The position numbers and the translations under genes are program-made. Below the pieces are notes generated by a model that had not been told where the DNA came from, searched no databases, and saw only the letters and a list, made by a program, of their open reading frames with translations. 64,000 nt of DNA, from contig CAYNIP010000016.1 in NCBI GenBank assembly GCA_964397305.1, positions 1-64,000 of the forward strand, read 5' to 3'. The DNA is from JAAUTY01 sp964397305. GTDB taxonomy: Bacteria > Cyanobacteriota > Cyanobacteriia > Cyanobacteriales > Spirulinaceae. Positions 58,951 to 64,000 of this stretch are shown here, piece after piece. The number at the start of each line of letters is the position of its first letter. The first letter of the stretch is position 1.

Positions 58951-59039
58951 GGTGCATCTCACTTTGGCGACGCCCCTTCGCCCTACTTGGAAGAAGGGGC
59001 TGGGGGATGAGGGCCAACTTGCCTCACGGAGATGCACCC
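58951..59039. mobile_element. Family A MITE-like element inserted between ndhF3 and ndhD3
   Basis: About 89 bp with inverted termini GGTGCATCTC and GAGATGCACC (11 bp if the shared G is counted). Flanked by CAAGCGAAG on both sides (58942-58950 and 59040-59048), a perfect 9-bp target duplication. It is about 27 bp shorter than the 116-bp elements by loss of interior sequence. No ORF. Confidence 0.9.
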
Positions 59040-59139
59040 CAAGCGAAGGAGAGCCAGGGTTCCAGGTCAACGTTGAAAAGGTCAACCGCTCCCGATTTAT
59101 TGCTGTTGTTCATCCCGTGGCCGCAGCGCCACGACGCCC

Positions 59140-60669
59140 ATGCTTAGTGTTCTGATCTGGGGCCCCATTTTGGGGGCTGCTGCCATCGCTCTGTTCCCGC
59201 CGGACTGGTCAGCGGCGCGCTTTCGCCAGGTGGCGCTGGCGATCGCCAGTTTCTTGCTCCTTTGGACCGTAGCGATCGCCTGGCAGTTTGACCCCACCTC
59301 GGCCCAGGCCCAGTTGGTGGAGTCCCTGCCCTGGCTGCCCACCCTGGGCCTCAACTACGCCCTCGGCCTCGACGGCCTCTCCTTTCCCCTGATTTGTCTC
59401 AACAGCCTGCTGACGGTGATCGCTATCTACAGCAGTGCCCTTGAGCGCCAGCGACCCCGCTTTTACTACCTCCTCCTCTTGGTCCTCAGTGGCGGGGTGG
59501 CCGGGGCCTTTCTCGCCCAAGATTTACTGCTCTTTTTTCTGTTCTATGAGCTGGAGATTGTCCCCCTCTATTTTCTGATCGCTATCTGGGGCGGTCAACG
59601 GCGCGGCTATGCGGCGATGAAGTTCCTGCTCTATACCGCGATCTCCGGCATCCTCGTGCTGGCCTCGTTCCTGGGGGTTGTCTGGCTCACCGGGGCTGAG
59701 AACTTTGCCTATGCACCGCAATTGGCCCGGACCCTGCCCGTGGGAACCCAATTGCTCCTGCTCGCTCCCTTGCTAGTCGGCCTCTGCATCAAGATCCCGA
59801 TCTTTCCCTTCCACACCTGGCTACCCGATGCCCACGTGGAGGCCTCGACGCCGATCTCGGTGCTCCTGGCTGGAGTGCTGCTGAAGTTGGGAACCTATGG
59901 CCTCCTCCGTTTTGGGGTGGGCCTATTTCTAGACGCCTGGGTGGCGATCGCTCCCTGGATGGCGAGCCTCGCGGCGATTAGCGCTCTCTATGGGGCTTTG
60001 AGCGCGATCGCCCAGACCGACATGAAAAAAGTCGTAGCCTACTCCTCCATCGCCCACATGGCCTACATCCTCCTGGCCGCCGCAGCGACAACCCCCCTCA
60101 GCCTCACGGCGGCCATGTTCCAGATGGTCAGCCACGGCCTGATCTCGGCCCTGCTCTTCCTGCTCGTGGGTGTGGTGTATAGCAAAACCGGCAGCCGCGA
60201 TGTCACCGTCCTGCGCGGGCTGTTGAACCCGGAGCGCGGGTTGCCCCTGATCGGCAGCCTTACCATCCTTGGGGCGATGGCCAGTGCCGGCATTCCCGGC
60301 CTGGTGGGCTTTATTGCGGAGTTCATGGTGTTTCGGAGTGCGTTTCCCCTGTTCCAGATCCAGACCCTCTGGTGCATGGTGGGCACGGGGTTGACCGCTG
60401 TTTATTTCCTGCTGATGATCAACCGTGTCTTCTTCGGCCGTCTCCCAGATACCTTGGCGCAGCTCCCACGGGTGCAGTGGCAGGATCGCCTGCCGGCCTT
60501 TGCCCTCGCCCTTGCCATTATTGTCTTCGGCCTGCAACCCGCCTGGATGGTGCGCTGGAGCGAGCCCCAGGCCACGGCCCTGGTGGTGAGTCCAGCTCTG
60601 CAAGCCGCTGCCCCAACTGTGTCATCATGGAAGCAGGGCCCAGAACCAGCGGCTCTCCCTCGGTTGTAG
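59140..60669 (+). CDS. ndhD3: NDH-1MS proton-pumping subunit NdhD3
   Basis: 509 aa, ATG 59140. NuoM/NdhD-type antiporter subunit, about 14 membrane segments: YALGLDGLSFPLICLNSLL, FFLFYELEIVPLYFLIAIWG (with the conserved Glu), IKIPIFPFHTWLPDAHVEAS, VAYSSIAHMAYILLA and GIPGLVGFIAEFMVF. Works with NdhF3 and CupA to couple proton pumping to CO2 hydration. 61 bases before cupA. Confidence 0.93.
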   Translation: MLSVLIWGPILGAAAIALFPPDWSAARFRQVALAIASFLLLWTVAIAWQFDPTSAQAQLVESLPWLPTLGLNYALGLDGLSFPLICLNSLLTVIAIYSSALERQRPRFYYLLLLVLSGGVAGAFLAQDLLLFFLFYELEIVPLYFLIAIWGGQRRGYAAMKFLLYTAISGILVLASFLGVVWLTGAENFAYAPQLARTLPVGTQLLLLAPLLVGLCIKIPIFPFHTWLPDAHVEASTPISVLLAGVLLKLGTYGLLRFGVGLFLDAWVAIAPWMASLAAISALYGALSAIAQTDMKKVVAYSSIAHMAYILLAAAATTPLSLTAAMFQMVSHGLISALLFLLVGVVYSKTGSRDVTVLRGLLNPERGLPLIGSLTILGAMASAGIPGLVGFIAEFMVFRSAFPLFQIQTLWCMVGTGLTAVYFLLMINRVFFGRLPDTLAQLPRVQWQDRLPAFALALAIIVFGLQPAWMVRWSEPQATALVVSPALQAAAPTVSSWKQGPEPAALPRL

Positions 60670-60730
60670 CAACCGAGCCTGCCCCCCTCCTGGCAACCCT
60701 CTCTAGCGTTTAGCTCCAGTACTGAGTCTT

Positions 60731-61873
60731 ATGGTCGCGGCGAAGTCGAACCCAGCCAGACAGCATCCCCTCACTGCCTACATTGAACACTTTGAAGCCG
60801 GCGGTGCTCTCCTCGCGGATTCGCCCCAAAATGTCCTAGAAGTAGTCGGCATTCTCAAGAGCTATGGGGTCGTGCTCGATGCTTATTCCAAAAATTTGCT
60901 CTACATTGCCGAGCACCAATTTCTGGTCTTACTGCCATTTTTCAAATATTTCAACGGCGAGGTTTCCCTCAAGCGTCTCTGGGCCCACTGGTTTCATGAT
61001 CGGATTAACTTTGAATATGCTGAATATTGCATGAAGTCCATGTTTTGGCATGGGGGCGGCCGGCTCGATGCTTACCTGGACACGGACGAGTTTCGGCAGC
61101 TTGCCCAAGCGGCGATTCAGGCCCGCTGGCGCGGTCACTGGCCCATGCTCAGCTTGGATAAACTCTTTCCGGAATTTCTGCCCGAGCAAGTACGAATGTT
61201 CGCTTACTACAGCGCCCTGGGACAGTTTTGGCGGGTGATGAGTGATATATTTCTGGACCTGAGCGATCGCTATGATCGCCGCGAAATCCAGACGATTCCC
61301 CAAGTGGTGCAACACATTTTGGCGGGCTTGGTTGCGGCGGCCAATAAGCCGATTACCTACACCGTCGTCCTCCAGGGTCAATCCTATGACATTCTCCCGG
61401 CTGCGGCTGGTTTGACCTTTTTGATGGACACGGCCGTTCCCTACGTGGAAGCCGTTTTCTTTCGCGGCGCGCCCTTCCCAGGTACGGTTTCCTATAATGC
61501 CCAGGCCTACCAAATTCCCGACGAACAAGCCGTCTTTACCTACGGTGCGCTCTATGCTGACCCCCTCCCCATCGGCGGCTCCGGCATTCCGCCGACCCTG
61601 CTGATGCAGGATATGCGCCACTTTCTTCCCGACTATTTGCACGATCTCTATCGGAAAAGTATCCGTCAGGAAGATGATCTACGGGTGCAGATTTGCGAGA
61701 CTTTTCAGAAGTCCATGTTCTGTGTGACCACGGCCGCGATCCAGGGACTCGCTCCCCACCCCTTGACCACCACCGATCCGGCCGAGCGAGCTGCGAATCA
61801 TGCCTACCTGGTGCAGTGGTTTAACCGCCTGCAAACCTCGCGCCTCGAGCGGGTTAATACTTCCATTTCTTAG
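60731..61873 (+). CDS. cupA: CO2 hydration protein CupA (ChpY)
   Basis: 380 aa, ATG 60731. It forms the carbonic-anhydrase-like module on NDH-1MS that converts CO2 to bicarbonate. Recognised by family segments EHFEAGGALLADSPQNVLEV, GVVLDAYSKNLLYIAEHQFL, EYCMKSMFWHGGGRLDAYLD (conserved His and Arg near the proposed Zn2+ site) and PYVEAVFFRGAPFPGTVSYN. CupA rather than CupB is inferred from its position after ndhF3-ndhD3. Followed six bases later by a 70-aa gene. Confidence 0.93.
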   Translation: MVAAKSNPARQHPLTAYIEHFEAGGALLADSPQNVLEVVGILKSYGVVLDAYSKNLLYIAEHQFLVLLPFFKYFNGEVSLKRLWAHWFHDRINFEYAEYCMKSMFWHGGGRLDAYLDTDEFRQLAQAAIQARWRGHWPMLSLDKLFPEFLPEQVRMFAYYSALGQFWRVMSDIFLDLSDRYDRREIQTIPQVVQHILAGLVAAANKPITYTVVLQGQSYDILPAAAGLTFLMDTAVPYVEAVFFRGAPFPGTVSYNAQAYQIPDEQAVFTYGALYADPLPIGGSGIPPTLLMQDMRHFLPDYLHDLYRKSIRQEDDLRVQICETFQKSMFCVTTAAIQGLAPHPLTTTDPAERAANHAYLVQWFNRLQTSRLERVNTSIS

Positions 61874-61879
61874 CACCCT

Positions 61880-62092
61880 ATGCCTGTAACAATTTGGGTT
61901 AACGAACAGTTGGACCCCTCGGGGATTGTCCACGCCTGCATTGCCTGCTGCGATGAAGCGGCAGCCCGAGACTGTCACCAATCCTTTCTCAACAACCTCA
62001 GCAACGCCCAGAAGGCAGCGGGGTGGCAGGCACGCCTGCGAACGGTGGCCTCCTGGGATGAAGTCCCAGTCAATGCCCTGAAGCTGAGCTAG
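61880..62092 (+). CDS. Small protein of the cupA operon, unknown
   Basis: 70 aa, ATG 61880, six bases after cupA, so it is almost surely co-translated. It begins MPVTIWVNEQLDPSGIVHAC and has a CIACC cluster and a Trp-containing C-terminal half. It is not the fasciclin-like CupS, which is about twice as long and usually follows cupA; no CupS-like gene is seen downstream. It is too short for a membrane subunit. It may be a conserved operon-linked protein of the NDH-1MS cluster; I cannot name it. Confidence 0.75.
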   Translation: MPVTIWVNEQLDPSGIVHACIACCDEAAARDCHQSFLNNLSNAQKAAGWQARLRTVASWDEVPVNALKLS

Positions 62093-62145
62093 GGACTCGC
62101 TGCGCTAGGATTGGTTCAGTACACCGAGACCATCCCTAAGGATCG

Positions 62146-62517
62146 ATGGCCAAGCAACTTCAATTTCGACAACTCCCAGCCGAAGCTGCGGTGTCCTTAG
62201 CAGAAGGTCAGGATACAACCCTGCTCCAGGGTTCAGCCTTCAAGGTGGCTGGCTTCACCCGTTCCCTGCACTATCGGCTGTTGGGGCTGGACGCTCGCTC
62301 CTGAGATAATGATCACTGTAAACAACGCCGGACTTGGGTTGAAGAGGGTCTACAGGGCGAAGTTTTGAACTTGCACTCAGGTCGGTGGGTGAAGGGCCGG
62401 GTTCGTGTCCGCATTACGGTCGAGTTTAGTTCCGAGGAGCCGGAGGATGATCTGCCTCCGGTGAACCCATCGCCGACGGACTCACCGCTGGATGATATTC
62501 GCCAATCACGGAGTTAA
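62146..62517 (+). pseudogene. KGK-domain protein broken by an in-frame TGA
   Basis: From ATG 62146 the frame gives 52 codons (MAKQLQFRQLPAEAAVSL..., with SAFKVAGFTRSL), then TGA at 62302-62304, then 70 further codons in the same frame (DNDHCKQRRTWVEEGLQGEV ..., SGRWVKGRVRVRITVEFSSE, ... SPLDDIRQSRS) and TAA at 62515. The second part has the basic WVKGRVRVRITVEF motif that marks the cyanobacterial KGK family of about 120 aa, and the joined length (123 aa) fits it. So a single nonsense codon divides an otherwise intact gene. It may be a recent pseudogene, a read-through gene, or a sequencing error. Confidence 0.65.
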
Positions 62518-62528
62518 AGGGGCTGGTA

Positions 62529-63839
62529 ATGCCGAAAACGCCGCGTCTTCCGATGCCGCCAGAAGTGAGGGCCTATGTGCTGGAGCGCGATCGCCACCAG
62601 TGCCAGAGCTGTGGTAGCCCAGAGAACTTACAAATTGATCACATCATCCCGCTAGCGCTGGGCGGCTCGAATGATCTCAGTAACCTGCAAGTCCTTTGCG
62701 CGGCCTGCAACCAGCGCAAGCGTGATCGCCGCGATCCCCGCTTTCGGCAGCGGTTTCTGGGGGCGATAGCCCTAGTGCTCCTGATGGGGCCAGCGGGCGT
62801 CGGCGCCCAGAATCTGCCGCCAAGGCTGGAAGCAGCTCCGGCAGCCGAGGCAACTCTCACCGACGACACCCCGATCGTGGCCGCGGCGGCCGAGCGCTTG
62901 CTGCGCCAGGGCATGGCCCATCTGGAGGCCGGCAACCCGGCCGCCGCCTTGCCGCTGCTGGAACAGGCCCTCGCTCACTACGACTTGATCGGCGACGGCC
63001 GCGGCCTCGCGGGGGCTGCCTTGGGCATCGGCTACGCTCACGCGGAACTGGGGGACCGGGAGCGGGCGATCGCCATCTTCGAGAGCCTCGCGAGTGTAGC
63101 GGCTGAGACCGGGCTTCCCGATCTTGCGGCGGTCGTAGCCCAGGCCCTCGCGGAACTCCAGGTCGCCGCAACCCCAGCTCCCCAGTCCTTGCCTGCGTCG
63201 GGAGCGGACATTGCCGCTGGCGAGACCCCCGCCGCCGAGTTGCTGGCGGCCGCCAAGGCCCTTGGCGCAGCGCAACAGTTTGAAGCGGCCCTCGCTCAGT
63301 TCCAGGCCGCCTTAGCTCGTCTAGACGCGGGCGAGGATGATCCGGCCCTGCGGGTCCGCATCCTCAACGGCCTGGGCGAATCGTATCGCCACCTCAACCA
63401 GCGTCCCCTGGCGGAACAGCACTATCAGCAGGCCTTGACCCTAGCCCGTGAGTTGGCTGAACCCACCCTGGCGGGGATTGCCCTCCACAACCTTGGGGCC
63501 GCCCGAGCCGATACAGGGGATGATGTCGCCGCCCTGGATTATTACCGTCAGGCCTTGGCCCTCTTTCGCCAAGCGGAGCAACTGACCTTGGCCCAGCAGG
63601 TCTTGGTGAACTTGGGGGCAACCTATCGCCGCTTGGGGCAAGCGGTGGCGGCGATCACGGCCTGGGACTTGGCCCTGGCGATCGCCCGCCAACAGGGCGA
63701 TACAGCGATGGCGCAACAGCTGGACCAGGTCCTGGGCGAGTTGCGGCAGGAGCAAGGGTTTGCAGAACCTGCTGCTGCTGTGGAATCGCAGGGACAGGCT
63801 CAATCTGCGGAGCCCGCCCCTGCGGCTGCTCAGGACTGA
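62529..63839 (+). CDS. HNH endonuclease domain fused to a TPR protein
   Basis: 436 aa, ATG 62529. Residues 12-65 are an HNH nuclease: CQSCGSPENLQIDHIIPLAL (split by length), with C25/C28, His38 and NLQVLCAACNQRK with C57/C60. Residues 73-93 (RQRFLGAIALVLLMGPAGVGA) look like a signal peptide or membrane segment. Residues 110-410 hold TPR repeats (AALPLLEQALAHYDLIGDGR, GESYRHLNQRPLAEQHYQQA, ALDYYRQALALFRQAEQLTL). So a cytoplasmic-type nuclease is joined directly to an export-type TPR protein. It may be a gene fusion, or two genes whose boundary was lost. It overlaps the next gene's 3' end by ten bases. Confidence 0.8.
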   Translation: MPKTPRLPMPPEVRAYVLERDRHQCQSCGSPENLQIDHIIPLALGGSNDLSNLQVLCAACNQRKRDRRDPRFRQRFLGAIALVLLMGPAGVGAQNLPPRLEAAPAAEATLTDDTPIVAAAAERLLRQGMAHLEAGNPAAALPLLEQALAHYDLIGDGRGLAGAALGIGYAHAELGDRERAIAIFESLASVAAETGLPDLAAVVAQALAELQVAATPAPQSLPASGADIAAGETPAAELLAAAKALGAAQQFEAALAQFQAALARLDAGEDDPALRVRILNGLGESYRHLNQRPLAEQHYQQALTLARELAEPTLAGIALHNLGAARADTGDDVAALDYYRQALALFRQAEQLTLAQQVLVNLGATYRRLGQAVAAITAWDLALAIARQQGDTAMAQQLDQVLGELRQEQGFAEPAAAVESQGQAQSAEPAPAAAQD

Positions 63840-64000
63840 TAATAGCGCTCCTCCAACCAGACTCGCACCTCCCGCTCAGAGCCAAAGGTAGCCCGCGTGT
63901 CTGTCACGGGGTCGAAGACCTGCCAGACGGCTTCGCCTTGGGCATTGCGAGTGAGGCGAATGCGAGGCTCGTGGGCTTTGACGGTGGCCTGGAGCAGCGA
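63830..64000 (-). CDS. Small hypothetical protein, 5' end at or beyond the window edge
   Basis: The minus frame is open from the window edge (64000) to TGA at 63830-63832: 56 codons visible, including VKAHEPRIRLTRNAQGEAVW and REVRVWLEERYYQS. The frame is well formed with beta-type alternation and aromatic residues. It converges on the HNH-TPR gene with a 10-base overlap of the two ends. I do not recognise the family. The gene may be only slightly longer than what is seen. Confidence 0.55.
   Translation of the reverse strand, partial: SLLQATVKAHEPRIRLTRNAQGEAVWQVFDPVTDTRATFGSEREVRVWLEERYYQS

Noticed and set aside
61880..62092. The 70-aa gene as cupS
   Set aside because: It is about half the length of CupS and lacks fasciclin-like features; calling it CupS would rest on position only.

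Overview
The window is a piece of a cyanobacterial chromosome. The evidence is a form IB RuBisCO operon (rbcL-rbcX-rbcS), a beta-carboxysome shell operon (three ccmK, ccmL, ccmM, ccmN), an NDH-1MS CO2-uptake operon (ndhF3-ndhD3-cupA), a panC/cmk fusion, and a high density of the HIP1 palindrome GCGATCGC. The sequence is GC-rich by eye. I cannot name the species from sequence alone.

Layout. 1-2.4 kb is accessory: an open-ended hypothetical gene, an LRAT/NlpC-P60-type gene, a CHAT-protein fragment and a Uma2 nuclease gene. 2.6-19.1 kb holds housekeeping genes with little synteny: rimM, an FAD oxidoreductase, a CheY-like regulator, folC, a glycosyltransferase, pheT, thiL, a lumenal-type cyclophilin, a phosphoketolase-like enzyme, a polysaccharide deacetylase, panC/cmk and rlpA. 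19.4-26.1 kb has purM, the fermentative bifunctional enzyme adhE with phased upstream iterons, and a lone ureC. 26.4-32.7 kb has a sugar epimerase-type SDR, an RfbC-like protein, an orphan ABC permease, a variant subtilase, a split pair of UPF0016 (Mn2+ exporter-type) half-genes and a small membrane protein. 33.5-48.7 kb has a double-domain PTPS, rpe, a MoaD/ThiS-like protein, a CAU tRNA, a 1458-aa SF1 helicase with a helical-repeat C-terminus, a cysteine desulfurase, a flavin reductase, a truncated DNA methyltransferase, an EEP phosphatase, a cupin, a pseudokinase and a zinc-ribbon membrane protein.

48.9-62.1 kb is a carbon-concentrating supercluster. On the minus strand run ccmK-ccmK-ccmK-ccmL-ccmM-ccmN and then rbcL-rbcX-rbcS. 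Divergent from the same 0.7-kb intergenic region run ndhF3-ndhD3-cupA plus a 70-aa gene. Together these convert CO2 to bicarbonate at the thylakoid NDH-1 complex, build the carboxysome, dehydrate bicarbonate inside it (CcmM keeps the Cys194/Cys200 pair of the redox-activated gamma-carbonic anhydrase) and fix the CO2. The end of the window holds a KGK-type gene broken by an in-frame TGA, an HNH-nuclease/TPR fusion and the 3' end of a minus-strand gene.

The second theme is repeats. At least four families of short non-coding elements with terminal inverted repeats are scattered through the intergenic DNA. Several keep 6-10 bp target-site duplications, including one inserted between ndhF3 and ndhD3, one at the stop codon of the SDR gene, and remnants flanking the truncated methyltransferase. 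Two copies look like chimeras with one end from each of two families. I found no CRISPR array, rRNA, prophage or intact transposase gene.
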